Positions 7,126 through 15,638 of a stretch of DNA of 64,000 bases are shown piece by piece. The DNA is from Nostoc sp. CHAB 5824. Its GTDB lineage: Bacteria > Cyanobacteriota > Cyanobacteriia > Cyanobacteriales > Nostocaceae. The stretch is taken from positions 34,942-98,941 of the forward strand of contig NZ_JAIVFT010000024.1 in assembly GCF_020829665.1 (NCBI RefSeq), written 5' to 3'. The position numbers and the translations under genes were made by a program. The notes beneath the pieces are model-generated. The model did no database searches, was not told the origin of the DNA, and saw nothing but the letters and a program-made list of their open reading frames with translations. Each line of letters begins with the position of its first letter. Position 1 is the stretch's first letter.

Positions 7126-8310
7126 CTACCTATCTACAGACCCCATAATTACGTCAACACTTCCGAGAATCACCACAATATCTGCGACCTTCATGCCGCG
7201 CAGTAAATGGGGGACAATCTGGAGGTTGTTGAAATCTGCTGGGCGAATCTTCCAACGTGCAGGGAAGACGTTATCATCACCAACCAAGTAAATTCCCAAT
7301 TCACCTTTGCCACTTTCTACACGAGCGTAGATTTCACCCTTGGGCATCTTAAAAGTGGGGGAAACTTTTTTGCCGATGAATTGGTAATCGAATGCGTCCC
7401 ACTCGGATTTTTTACCTGCGGCTAAACGCTTGGCTTCCAGATTTTCGTAAGGGCCGCCAGGAAGTCCTTTAATTGCTTGGCGAATAATCTTTACAGATTC
7501 GCGCATTTCTCGCATCCGCACCACATAACGGGCAAAGCAATCACCGGCGGTTTCCCACTGCACATCCCAGTCGAAATCGTCGTAGCATTCGTAATGGTCA
7601 ACTTTCCGCAAATCCCATTGCACGCCAGATGCGCGTAACATGGGGCCAGAAAGTCCCCAGTTAATTGCTTCTTCACGGGTGATAGTACCAATACCCTCAA
7701 CACGTCGCCGGAAGATAGGGTTATCAGTTACTAGCCGTTCATACTCATCAACTTTGGGCAATAAATAGTCACAAAATTCCAGACACTTATCTACCCAACC
7801 ATAAGGTAAATCGGCTGCTACCCCACCAATGCGGAAGTAGTTGTTATTCACCATCCGATAACCTGTGGCGGCTTCCCACAAATCATAAATCATCTCCCGT
7901 TCCCGAAACTGGTAGAAGAAGGGAGTTTGTGCGCCTACGTCAGCTAAGAAGGGGCCAAACCATAGCAAGTGGTTAGCGATGCGGTTCAACTCCAGCATGA
8001 TGACGCGGATGTAGCTAGCGCGTTTGGGGACAGCGACACCTGCAAGCTTTTCTGGGGCGTTGACAGTCACAGCTTCGTTGAACATTCCCGCCGCGTAGTC
8101 CCAGCGACTAACGTAAGGGACGTACATTACATTAGTACGGTTCTCAGCAATTTTTTCCATTCCCCGGTGCAAATAGCCGATGACCGGTTCACAGTCAACA
8201 ACATCCTCGCCATCCAGAGTCATGATTAGCCGCAGAACCCCGTGCATTGAGGGGTGGTGTGGCCCCATGTTTAGCACCATCGGTTCAGTGCGGGTTTCTA
8301 GTCTGGTCAT
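7126..8310 (-). CDS. ndhH: NAD(P)H-quinone oxidoreductase subunit H (NdhH)
   Basis: 394 residues, the usual length. It is the 49-kDa-type subunit of the thylakoid NDH-1 complex, which passes electrons from ferredoxin to plastoquinone in respiration, cyclic flow and CO2 uptake. Family motifs are plain: GPHHPSMHGVLRLI near the N-terminus, EPVIGYLHRGMEKIAENRT, and the C-terminus GSVDVIMGSVDR. The start is the ATG at 8308-8310, giving MTRLETRTEPMVLNMGP as in other cyanobacteria, with GGAGAA about 9 bases upstream. An in-frame ATG 18 codons earlier adds a non-conserved leader and was rejected. The gene is alone on its strand here and ends in its own terminator. Confidence 0.98.
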   Translation of the reverse strand: MTRLETRTEPMVLNMGPHHPSMHGVLRLIMTLDGEDVVDCEPVIGYLHRGMEKIAENRTNVMYVPYVSRWDYAAGMFNEAVTVNAPEKLAGVAVPKRASYIRVIMLELNRIANHLLWFGPFLADVGAQTPFFYQFREREMIYDLWEAATGYRMVNNNYFRIGGVAADLPYGWVDKCLEFCDYLLPKVDEYERLVTDNPIFRRRVEGIGTITREEAINWGLSGPMLRASGVQWDLRKVDHYECYDDFDWDVQWETAGDCFARYVVRMREMRESVKIIRQAIKGLPGGPYENLEAKRLAAGKKSEWDAFDYQFIGKKVSPTFKMPKGEIYARVESGKGELGIYLVGDDNVFPARWKIRPADFNNLQIVPHLLRGMKVADIVVILGSVDVIMGSVDR

Positions 8311-9032
8311 AGATTTCGTGTTCTCCGTTCGTGAAAATTTTGAATTGAATCGCCCAGATGCCAACCAGACCCGATTTATCTAGTTTGCCAAAATGAGGTT
8401 TGTAAGGGCAATCTATATAATTAGGACTCTACAGGGTTATGTTGGAGAGAGGATAGCAGCCAAGGAATTGTAATTGATGTTTCATTTCGTTGCACCTCTT
8501 CAATTATTATAGGGAAGCCTGATATGCAAGGGATTGAGGCACAGGTTTTTTTCATGTAATCTCTTTTTGCACTTAAAATCCTGATGTTGTTAAATCCTGT
8601 TCAATCTTGTATAAAGCGGTTCTAGTTTTTGTGAGGTACACCCGTAGGGGCACGGCATGCCGTGCCCCTACACCTTGCGATATAATGTTGTACCGCATCT
8701 GAGTGGGAACCGCTATAAGTTAGTGTTTAAGCAGATGGTACGTATACAGCCAAGAGCTATTTAGATTTTTGAAGAAGAATTTAGAAGTCAGAATACAGGA
8801 GCGGAGCCGGAGACGCTCCGCCTCCGGTCAGAATTAAGACGCTTGCAGAATCCTTCGCCCTGCGCTATGCGTTTTTGGTTCAGAATACCCAACTGAATTC
8901 TGACGACTAGAGTCTTTATTCTGTTTTAATAAACAGACCTACTCCTAGTACTGATCGTTAAAAAAGTGAATTTATAGCAGCAAGACTAAGAAATTAGTCC
9001 ATCCCATTTATTTATCAAAAATAAAATTAAAA
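8311..9032. other. intergenic region with two palindromic repeats
   Basis: A divergent promoter region between ndhH and rsmH. It contains a perfect 28-bp palindrome at 8644-8671 (arm GTAGGGGCACGGCA), flanked by outer arms AGCGGTTC (near 8616) and GAACCGCT (near 8708). A further repeat lies at about 8785-8906, bounded by AGTCAGAAT and GAATTCTGAC. No gene is visible. Confidence 0.6.
8616..8716. repeat. palindromic element around a perfect 28-bp palindrome
   Basis: The core at 8644-8671 is a perfect palindrome with arm GTAGGGGCACGGCA. Outer arms AGCGGTTC and GAACCGCT make a larger cruciform-capable unit of about 100 bp. The core resembles the centre of the MITE copies at 14141, 32140 and 46841. 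Confidence 0.8.
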
Positions 9033-10001
9033 ATGAAATCAGATTCACAAACACCGCTAGATTTAGAAGAACTGGCTTTTTCCCATATTCCCGTTTTGGG
9101 TCGGGAGGTAATTGAGGGTTTGGCGGTGCGTCCAGGTGGACATTATTTAGATGTGACGGTAGGCGGTGGTGGTCACAGTCGCCTGATTTTAGAAGCTGCG
9201 GCGGATGTACGGGTAACAGCAGTTGACCAAGATAAAGATGCTTTAGCCGCCGCGCAAAAGAATTTAGCTGAATATAGCGTTAGCGTTCGCGAAGCGTCTC
9301 CATCAGGAGAAGCTCCTCCGTTCGCGCAGCGTCTCCGACAGGAGAAGGAGGCTCGCATACAATTTATTTATAGCAATTTTGCTGACTACGAGTTTCCCCT
9401 TAACACTTTCGATGGTATTTTAGCCGATTTGGGGGTAAGTTCTTACCATTTAGATCAAGCAGAAAGGGGTTTCAGCTTTCGCCAAGCTGCGAGTTTGGAT
9501 ATGCGAATGGATCGGGGGCGATCGCTAACTGCTGCTGATGTGATTAATAATTGGGATGAAGCAGAATTAGCAGACATTTTCTTTAAGTACGGTGAGGAGA
9601 GATTATCGCGGCGCATTGCAAGACGCATTGTAGAACGGCGACCGTTGCACACAACTACAGAATTGGCTGATGCGATCGCTTCTTCAGTTCCCCCCAAATA
9701 CCGTTATGGAAGAATTCACCCCGCTACTCGTGTTTTCCAAGCTCTGCGAATTGTCGTCAACGATGAGTTAAAATCCCTAGAAACCTTTTTGGATAAAGCA
9801 CCAAATGCCCTTGTCCCTGGCGGCAGAATTGCAATTATCAGTTTTCACAGTCTGGAAGACCGTCCGGTGAAGCATGGTTTAAGAAATTCACCTTTATTAA
9901 AAGTCTTGACAAAAAAGCCGATTATTGCACAAGAAGAGGAAATTAGTCAGAATCCGCGATCGCGATCGGCCAAACTGAGGATAGCCCAAAAGTTGCTGTA
10001 A
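9033..10001 (+). CDS. rsmH: 16S rRNA (cytosine(1402)-N(4))-methyltransferase RsmH
   Basis: 322 residues. It methylates N4 of C1402 in 16S rRNA of the small ribosomal subunit. The SAM motif LDVTVGGGGHS is at residues 39-49. Other family blocks include GILADLGVSSYHLDQAERGFSF, DMRMD, and HPATRVFQALRIVVNDEL with the C-terminal ISFHSLEDRPVK. Odd feature: residues of about 82-108 (SVSVREASPSG onward to QEKEA) are encoded by a dispersed GC-rich palindromic repeat (about 9274-9358) inserted in frame between NLAEY and RIQFIYSNFADYEF. Homologues, as I recall them, pass straight from one to the other. The frame is intact, so a functional protein with a surface loop is plausible. Confidence 0.96.
   Translation: MKSDSQTPLDLEELAFSHIPVLGREVIEGLAVRPGGHYLDVTVGGGGHSRLILEAAADVRVTAVDQDKDALAAAQKNLAEYSVSVREASPSGEAPPFAQRLRQEKEARIQFIYSNFADYEFPLNTFDGILADLGVSSYHLDQAERGFSFRQAASLDMRMDRGRSLTAADVINNWDEAELADIFFKYGEERLSRRIARRIVERRPLHTTTELADAIASSVPPKYRYGRIHPATRVFQALRIVVNDELKSLETFLDKAPNALVPGGRIAIISFHSLEDRPVKHGLRNSPLLKVLTKKPIIAQEEEISQNPRSRSAKLRIAQKLL
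9274..9358. repeat. dispersed GC-rich palindromic repeat inside rsmH
   Basis: Contains GCGTTCGCGAAGCGTCTCC and CGTTCGCGCAGCGTCTCC separated by a short palindromic link. It is the same family as copies at 4905, 11148, 23996, and 42158. It inserts about 28 codons without breaking the reading frame. Confidence 0.85.
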
Positions 10002-10076
10002 CTAAAATGCAGCGTTAAACTGCTCCATCTCAACCATCTGTTAACCTAGCGTTGTTGAGGAGTTAAAAAAGAGTAG

Positions 10077-10730
10077 ATGGAAATTAGTAATCTGTTTACA
10101 GCAGGTGGCGTGGTCATGTGGCCTCTGCTGGCGTTCTCTTTGTTAGGGGTAGCGCTGATTATCGAACGTATCATCTTTTGGGTAAGGATAAATAATCGAC
10201 AAAACAAGGTAGTGCGAGAGGTGCTACAGCTTTACCGCCTTGATAATGTGGTTAGTGCTTTAGATAAATTGCAGAAAAATGCTGATTTACCCATCGCCCG
10301 AATTTTTTTAGCAGCTTTAGAATTGGAAGAGCCGACACCAGAGGAATTTCGTTTGGCATTAGAAAGTGAAGCACAAGCCGAAATCCCCTTGCTCAAGCGC
10401 TCCCAAAATATTTTTGAGACAATTATTGGTCTTGCGCCCCTGTTAGGACTTCTCGGCACTGTTTTAGGATTAATTAACTCCTTTGCCTCTCTAAATATCG
10501 GAGATGTGGGAGGTACTAAAACAACAGGTGTAACATCTGGAATTAGTGAAGCTTTAGTATCCACAGCATCAGGGTTAGTAGTGGCAATCTTTACACTATT
10601 ATTTGCCAATACCTTCCGGGGACTCTACCAGCGCCAGATTGCCTGGATTCAAGAATATGGTGGACAGTTAGAATTACTCTACCGCCGTCGCTATGAAAGA
10701 GGAAATAAATCATATCTGCCTACCAAATGA
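10077..10730 (+). CDS. MotA/TolQ/ExbB family proton channel protein
   Basis: 217 residues with three membrane segments: about 13-38 (VVMWPLLAFSLLGVALIIERIIFW), about 112-138 (IIGLAPLLGLLGTVLGLINSF) and about 155-178. The GTVxG-containing second and the third segment match TolQ/ExbB channels, which couple the proton gradient to work at the envelope. The usual partner ExbD/TolD is not next to it, so the assignment to Ton-type transport is open. It starts 75 bases after rsmH. The ATG at 10077 gives a normal N-terminus; an A/G-rich stretch (GAGGAG at about 10056) lies a little far upstream. Confidence 0.9.
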   Translation: MEISNLFTAGGVVMWPLLAFSLLGVALIIERIIFWVRINNRQNKVVREVLQLYRLDNVVSALDKLQKNADLPIARIFLAALELEEPTPEEFRLALESEAQAEIPLLKRSQNIFETIIGLAPLLGLLGTVLGLINSFASLNIGDVGGTKTTGVTSGISEALVSTASGLVVAIFTLLFANTFRGLYQRQIAWIQEYGGQLELLYRRRYERGNKSYLPTK

Positions 10731-10756
10731 GGCGAACTGGATAATTGTAAATTAGT

Positions 10757-10798
10757 AATCGGTAATTGGATTAGTTCACTATTTGTTACCGATTTTGC
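10757..10798 (+). terminator. probable intrinsic terminator after the TolQ/ExbB-like gene
   Basis: AATCGGTAA (10757-10765) and TTACCGATT (10786-10794) form a 9-bp stem followed by TT and, slightly later, further T-rich sequence. The U-run is weak. Confidence 0.5.
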
Positions 10799-10874
10799 TC
10801 TGCAATTTTTGACTCTAATAGTATTCTAAAATAACGAATAGCTTTTTTCGCTACACTTTTCGAGGAAATATTCC

Positions 10875-11081
10875 ATGACTATTTGGGTAAATGAGCAAAT
10901 TGATCCGTCTGGGATGATTCATGCCTGTATTGCCACTTGTAATGAATCTCAAGCCAAAGATTGTCATGATTCTTTTGAGAATAATTTGACCAAGACGCAA
11001 AAGGCAGCCGGTTGGGTAGCACGATTACGGACAGTGGATTCTTGGGATGAAGTGCCGGTGAATTCTTTAAAACTCAATTAA
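10875..11081 (+). CDS. small conserved-looking hypothetical protein
   Basis: 68 residues, acidic-neutral and soluble, with three Cys (CIATCNES and DCHDSF). It is preceded by GAGGA about 8 bases before the ATG at 10875, which supports translation. Its stable composition (W, C, H present) suggests a real gene. I do not recognise a family with a known function. It lies alone, 145 bases after the channel gene. Confidence 0.7.
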   Translation: MTIWVNEQIDPSGMIHACIATCNESQAKDCHDSFENNLTKTQKAAGWVARLRTVDSWDEVPVNSLKLN

Positions 11082-11767
11082 TTGAATGCTATGGAAAGTA
11101 GACTAAGTACAGCTTTGCCTAGAATCGTAACGTTTTTAAAGGCATAGGCGCTTCTCTACGAGACGCTACGCGTAGCTTGCTTCCCCGTAGGGGTACGCCT
11201 TCTCGCAGAATAGGGACGCTGTAGACGCTTTTGCGGCTTGCTGCAGGCTGGAAAGCGCAGAGGTACGCAGAGTTTTTTTTAGAGGATTCGCTACGAACTT
11301 GCAAAATTCTGTACTAAGAGCTTAACTTTTCTAAGCAGACAAGATTACCTTTGTCTTTTCTGTTCACCTTTGAGCCAAAGTCAAACACGCTTTGTTTTAC
11401 CAGACGGTTGTTTAATCCAGCTTCGCTGACAGTTATATCATTTTAGTTTTGACTGCAAATCCTCTGAGATGGAGGTCATTTTTTGGGATTTTGACGAACA
11501 TATTTCAGGTGTGTAGGTGTAGCTCGCCATAGGCATCGCTTATTTACCACATGCTGCATCTATCCCAATGCCTACAGCGATCGCACCAAATCCTATGAGA
11601 ACAGGTTAATAAAGGATAAAATTCGGATTAAAATTATCAAATTATTAGCAACTGCTTCCAAAAAAAAGTAAAATTTTATAGAAAAATAATAATTTTTTGG
11701 AACTTTTAAGAGTTATCATCTATACCGTAGATTAAATTAAAAAAATTGCCAAAACCAAATCAATTTA
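11082..11767. other. intergenic region with dispersed repeat cluster
   Basis: Positions 11148-11276 are a cluster of GC-rich dispersed repeats (GAGACGCTACGCGTAGC, CCCCGTAGGGGTACGCC and relatives). The apparent minus-strand reading frame over it is a by-product of the repeat. The rest, to 11767, is AT-rich, with no gene seen; it should carry the promoter of the next gene. Confidence 0.65.
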
Positions 11768-12325
11768 GTGAACTATTCCAGAGTTTACACTTCGGAGCAA
11801 GCCTGTCCCATTAATTTAGTTGGCGAAACGGGACAAGCGGTTCAAATTTCAATTCATGCTCCCAGTCAATATATCTGTGCCAACTGCGAACGGATATTAC
11901 CAGATTGGAAACGGCAGCCATTTTTACGAGTAGTGATTGTCTTACAGCAATCGCGTTATCAACTAGTCGAAAAGACAATAGAAGTAGAGACAGAGAAAGA
12001 ACGCCTGCGAGAAAAGTTTATGAGATTTGGCTGCGATTTGGCATTTAATCTGCGCGATCGCGGCTATTTAACAGACCTGATTGACCCTCGTACAGGCTAT
12101 CCTTTACTGTCCCATCCCGGAGCAATTCCTCACGATGACACAGCAGTTGTCAAAGCTTTGCTAAACTATCCAGTGATTAAAAATCAATGCCGTATGTTAA
12201 TTCATCCCGACTGGGGTGCAGCAGTTTATCCTAGCATTTTGATATCAGAAGCTCCCCCAATTGCGATCGAATCAGCTACTAAAGGTATAGCAGCTATGCA
12301 TGGGTGGAAAGAAATTGATTATTAG
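11768..12325 (+). CDS. MMADHC-like (cobalamin trafficking protein D type) family protein
   Basis: 185 residues. The segment ICANCERILPDWKRQPFLRVVIVLQQS, then EVETEKERLREKF, RDRGYLTDLIDPRTGYPLLS and the final CRMLIHPDWGAAVYPSIL match the C-terminal domain of MMADHC (CblD). In animals that protein directs cobalamin to methionine synthase and methylmalonyl-CoA mutase. The bacterial role is not known, and the fold also resembles flavin reductases without a flavin site. It starts at a GTG (11768) and its stop codon is the first TAG of a heptamer repeat array. Next gene: a DUF3445 protein 120 bases downstream, same strand. Confidence 0.75.
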   Translation: MNYSRVYTSEQACPINLVGETGQAVQISIHAPSQYICANCERILPDWKRQPFLRVVIVLQQSRYQLVEKTIEVETEKERLREKFMRFGCDLAFNLRDRGYLTDLIDPRTGYPLLSHPGAIPHDDTAVVKALLNYPVIKNQCRMLIHPDWGAAVYPSILISEAPPIAIESATKGIAAMHGWKEIDY

Positions 12326-12371
12326 TCATTAGTCATTAGTCATTAGTCATTAGTCATTAGTCATTAGTCAT
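12323..12371. repeat. heptamer tandem repeat TAGTCAT x7
   Basis: Seven perfect copies of TAGTCAT, an STRR typical of heterocystous cyanobacteria. The first copy supplies the stop codon of the MMADHC-like gene. The inverse unit recurs at 17806-17830. Confidence 0.95.
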
Positions 12372-12445
12372 TGGGCATGGGTTATTTCTTTCTTATCCCT
12401 TCATGTATGTTAAAAATGGGTATGTAAAGACGCATAACAGCACCT

Positions 12446-13462
12446 GTGTCTCCAAACAACTTGTTCCAGGAAGCTAGGACAGTCGAAGCCTCTAATAGTG
12501 CGGCTTGCTATTTCCCTCTCATGAGTGGACGCTACGAAGTCAAGCCGGGGATGATGGCTTTCGGTTCCTGTTTTGGTAACACTCACGCTGATCGGCAAGT
12601 ATTTCAAATTGATGATAATTTCGCCCACTACCGTCAGGCTAAACTTTTAGCTCGTGGGGAACGATTGAACAAGTACTATCAAACCTGTAATTATTCTCAG
12701 GCTGTGGCAGGTGCGATCGCTCGTTTGATAATCAATCGCCTCACTCAAGAACATCCAGTGCATTTTCAGTGCCAAAAGTCAATAAATAACACCCTGAAAT
12801 TTCACAGCCAACTTACCAAAGAAACTCTCTATCTAAATGCAGAGTTGCAGTTACAGCAAGTCGAGAGTAGTTCTGTTGTTCCAGCTTACGCCTCTACTCT
12901 TGATGCACTTGCAACGCAGGTACAGGAAGACCTAACAATTATTTGCCGTTCTGCTGATGGTAGCAACTGGCTAAGTGCAGTTCATCTCTGCTATCCTAAC
13001 CACTGGTCAGCCGAAGAAAAAATTGGTAAGGACTTTGCTACGATACATGCACCTGTGGCTGGTATGGAAAAAATTAATCAGCGAGGGGATGCGATCGCTC
13101 ATACAATGATTACCCACAAACCGATGGTGCGCTTTGCTTGGGGTTTAAGTACCGATACCCGCCTTAACCACCATCCCGAACCGCCGTCTGGTGTGTCAGT
13201 TAGCCAATGGCAAGGTAGAAGCTTTGATTCACAGCATCCCAGGCTTTATCTACGAATTGAGCGACAGGTGATTTGGGGACTACCAGAGTATGAAGCGGCA
13301 CTTTTTACCATTCGTACTTATTTTAGAGATTGTGGTGTAGTAATAAAAGACTCAGTGTTACGGTCTAAACTTTATGCTGCGATTCAGTCTATGACACCTG
13401 AATCCCTAGTTTATAAGGGATTGGTAGAGAGTAAAGCTAGTATTTTGCAGTGGCTGAGTTAA
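12446..13462 (+). CDS. heme-dependent oxidative N-demethylase-like protein (DUF3445/HODM alpha-type)
   Basis: 338 residues. The order of conserved blocks fits PF11927: VQEDLTIICRSADG, LCYPNHWSAEEKIGKDFATIHAPVAG, a KPMVRFAWGLS segment, LRIERQVIWGLPEYEAALFTIRTY near the C-terminus. In methylotrophs such proteins are the heme subunit of dimethylamine N-demethylase; cyanobacterial substrates are unknown. The FGSCFGNTHADRQ stretch near the N-terminus is not part of the motif set I know. The start is GTG at 12446; an ATG (M27, MSGRYEVKPG) is an alternative. No partner subunits are adjacent. Confidence 0.85.
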   Translation: MSPNNLFQEARTVEASNSAACYFPLMSGRYEVKPGMMAFGSCFGNTHADRQVFQIDDNFAHYRQAKLLARGERLNKYYQTCNYSQAVAGAIARLIINRLTQEHPVHFQCQKSINNTLKFHSQLTKETLYLNAELQLQQVESSSVVPAYASTLDALATQVQEDLTIICRSADGSNWLSAVHLCYPNHWSAEEKIGKDFATIHAPVAGMEKINQRGDAIAHTMITHKPMVRFAWGLSTDTRLNHHPEPPSGVSVSQWQGRSFDSQHPRLYLRIERQVIWGLPEYEAALFTIRTYFRDCGVVIKDSVLRSKLYAAIQSMTPESLVYKGLVESKASILQWLS

Positions 13463-13497
13463 GGGTAATGTATCAAAAGGTGTGTTAAAACCTTGTA

Positions 13498-14063
13498 ATG
13501 ACTAAAACGCAGCCTAATCTTATCAAAATTCGCCTAGCCCAACCGCAAGATAGAAATCAGCTTTTTGATATCCGAAGAGATGCCATACAGATAGTTTGTT
13601 CCAAAGATTATAGTCCTGAACAGATTCAAGCATTATTGAACTATACCAGTTAGATAAATCACAAGGAGAAGAGACAAAAGATATTGTTTTTGTCGCTGAA
13701 ATTGGCGAAAAAATTGTGGGTTTTTCTGCCTACTCCAGATATTGGGTGAATGCAGTTTATGTCCATCCTGAATATGTGCGACAAGGAATTGGCACAGAGT
13801 TGCTAAAAGCAATAGAAAACGAAGCTTGTTCTCAAAATGTTAATACGTTAGCTGTCTGTGCTTCAATCACTGCCAAACCTTTTTATGAAGCATCTGGCTA
13901 TCAAGAGTTTGGCAAAACTTACATAACTTCAACTAGTGGAATTTATCTACCGTGTAGCCGTATGCAAAAATGGCTATCTTCACCTACTGAGGGAGAACAG
14001 TTGGCATCAGACGGTTTGACAGTTATATGCAGATTTTTGCAGTGGATATTAACTGGTAAGTAA
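13498..14063 (+). pseudogene. GNAT N-acetyltransferase, frameshifted
   Basis: The first frame from ATG 13498 reads MTKTQPNLIKIRLAQPQDRN and goes on to YSPEQIQALL before a TAG at 13651. A shift near 13630-13640 restores IELYQLDKSQGEETKDIVFVAEIGEKIVGFSAYS, followed by the acetyl-CoA loop VHPEYVRQGIGTELL and FYEASGYQEFG. Together they form one GNAT protein of about 185 residues split by a frameshift or small deletion. The 3' part alone could start at GTG 13716 but would lack the first strands of the fold. The substrate is unknown. Confidence 0.8.
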
Positions 14064-14140
14064 ATGAAGTGCCATAACTAATCTCTATTAAAATTGCACT
14101 GTCTTAATACCAACTTGTAATTCATAATTAAGAGGTGTCA

Positions 14141-14241
14141 TACCATTTCACTTTAATAATGATACAAATACGCTGGTAGGGGCATGGCATTGCCATGCCC
14201 CTACGAGAAATCGATATGTATCAGGATTTTCGTGAATTGGT
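14141..14241. repeat. MITE-like element, copy A
   Basis: Begins TACCATTTCAC and ends GTGAATTGGTG, with a central palindrome GTAGGGGCATGGCA/TGCCATGCCCCTAC. It is about 95% identical in layout to copies at 32140 and 46841. No ORF, so non-autonomous. Confidence 0.9.
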
Positions 14242-14305
14242 GTCAGATTTGATTTAGGTTTCCACCTTTTGCATCTGTAGCTTAATTTTGGAGAATTGGT
14301 AAGCT

Positions 14306-14419
14306 GTCGCGCATTTAACTTGCACATTTTTTCGTGTTGGCTGTTGACTGTTGACAGTTAACCGTCAGCCGTCAACGAACTTAGGAAGTGACTGTGTAAT
14401 TTCAAAGCGTAATAGCTTA
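14306..14419. repeat. dispersed 115-120 bp repeat, copy 2
   Basis: The same sequence as 5031-5151, from GTCGCGCATTTAACTTGCAC to GTAATAGCTTA, lacking one internal unit. It ends 6 bases from the stop codon of the K+ channel gene, so it may form that gene's 3' untranslated end. Confidence 0.85.
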
Positions 14420-14424
14420 TAGCA

Positions 14425-15510
14425 TTAACTATTTTTAGGTTTACGCAATTGCTGCGAACCAATTGGGCCGAGAATTTGGTTCAGGCTACGCAACTGTTCA
14501 GCTGTACCCATACCAATTAACCGATCTCCCGGCATTAACATCGTATCGCCAGTGGGGCCACCGATTAAAGTCCCATCAGCGCGGCGAATTGCCAGAACTA
14601 ATGCCCCAGATTGCGATCGCAATCTCGCTTTTTGCAAAGTTTGACCGACAAAGGGACAAAAAGCTGGGTCGAGTAAAAATTCTTCCATATACAACTGGCG
14701 GTCTGCACCTGTCAAAATCCCATCTACAAAGTCCAATACTTGGGGTCTGAGTGCCGCAGCAGCCATCCGCTTCCCACCAGTAATGTAGGGGGATATCACT
14801 TCATCTGCACCACCGCGTCGTAACTTCTGCAAAGCTTCTTCTGTACTTGCGCGTGCGATCACCCGAATTCCTGTATTCAGTGTTTTTGCTGATAAAACAA
14901 TATATAAATTTTCGGCATCTGAAGGAAGTGCTGCAACGATACAAATCGCTCGTTCAACACCGACTTTCAAAAGCGTGTCATCTAATGTAGCGTCACCTTG
15001 GTATACTGTGTAACCTTCAGTCTGCGCCCTTTGTACAGATTCGATTTCAGAATCAATCACCACAAAAAGCACGCCTTCTGCCTGGAATTCCTTGGCGATT
15101 TGACGACCTGTCCGGCTAAATCCACAAATGATGTAGTGTTCTGTTAAGGATTCCATTAACCGCCTCTGTTGTTGTAGCCGAATTCCTTGTTGAAAGTAGC
15201 CTTGAATAATCGCTTCTGTAAATCTATTGACAATGTAACCAATATTGACTACACCCAACAAAATCAGGGCAATTGTAAACAATCGTCCTCGGCTACCCAG
15301 TGGGTGCGTCTCTCCATATCCCACAGTCGCTAAAGTAATGACTGTCATGTATGCCGCATCTTCCCATGACCAGCCCTCCACTAACCAGTACCACGAAGTG
15401 CCAATGAAGAAAACACCGCCAAGAGCGATCGCCCCAGCCATTAACTCCTTTTGGATACGTTGATATTTTTGCTCAAGTGTTGAGTACAAAGTTTTTTTCA
15501 CCACCGCCAA
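14425..15510 (-). CDS. potassium channel with RCK (TrkA-N/TrkA-C) domains
   Basis: 361 residues. Two membrane helices (about 25-45 and 77-98) flank a pore loop with the selectivity filter TVGYGE (residues 62-67). A cytoplasmic TrkA-N Rossmann domain follows (HYIICGFSRTGRQIAKEF), then a TrkA-C domain (about 275-345). This is the MthK plan: four or eight RCK domains gate the pore on ligand binding. The role would be K+ homeostasis or membrane potential. The start is ambiguous, TTG at 15508-15510 or GTG a few codons later; homologues vary here. Divergent from argD. Confidence 0.93.
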   Translation of the reverse strand: MAVVKKTLYSTLEQKYQRIQKELMAGAIALGGVFFIGTSWYWLVEGWSWEDAAYMTVITLATVGYGETHPLGSRGRLFTIALILLGVVNIGYIVNRFTEAIIQGYFQQGIRLQQQRRLMESLTEHYIICGFSRTGRQIAKEFQAEGVLFVVIDSEIESVQRAQTEGYTVYQGDATLDDTLLKVGVERAICIVAALPSDAENLYIVLSAKTLNTGIRVIARASTEEALQKLRRGGADEVISPYITGGKRMAAAALRPQVLDFVDGILTGADRQLYMEEFLLDPAFCPFVGQTLQKARLRSQSGALVLAIRRADGTLIGGPTGDTMLMPGDRLIGMGTAEQLRSLNQILGPIGSQQLRKPKNS

Positions 15511-15638
15511 GCGTTTGAGGTTATATAAGCGTTAGCCTAAGAAGAAGTACGAGTTGTGCTAAATAAAAAGTATTTTTTAGGGATTTCTAGGAAACTAGTA
15601 AATAACTATATGATGAAAAACTCTCAGGAGGAGCGGTA

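Noticed and set aside
8311..8364. Upstream ATG extension of ndhH
   Set aside because: Adds 18 residues absent from the family; the ATG at 8308-8310 has a good ribosome site and the standard N-terminus.
11119..11304. Minus-strand frame of 61 codons
   Set aside because: Consists of dispersed repeat words only.
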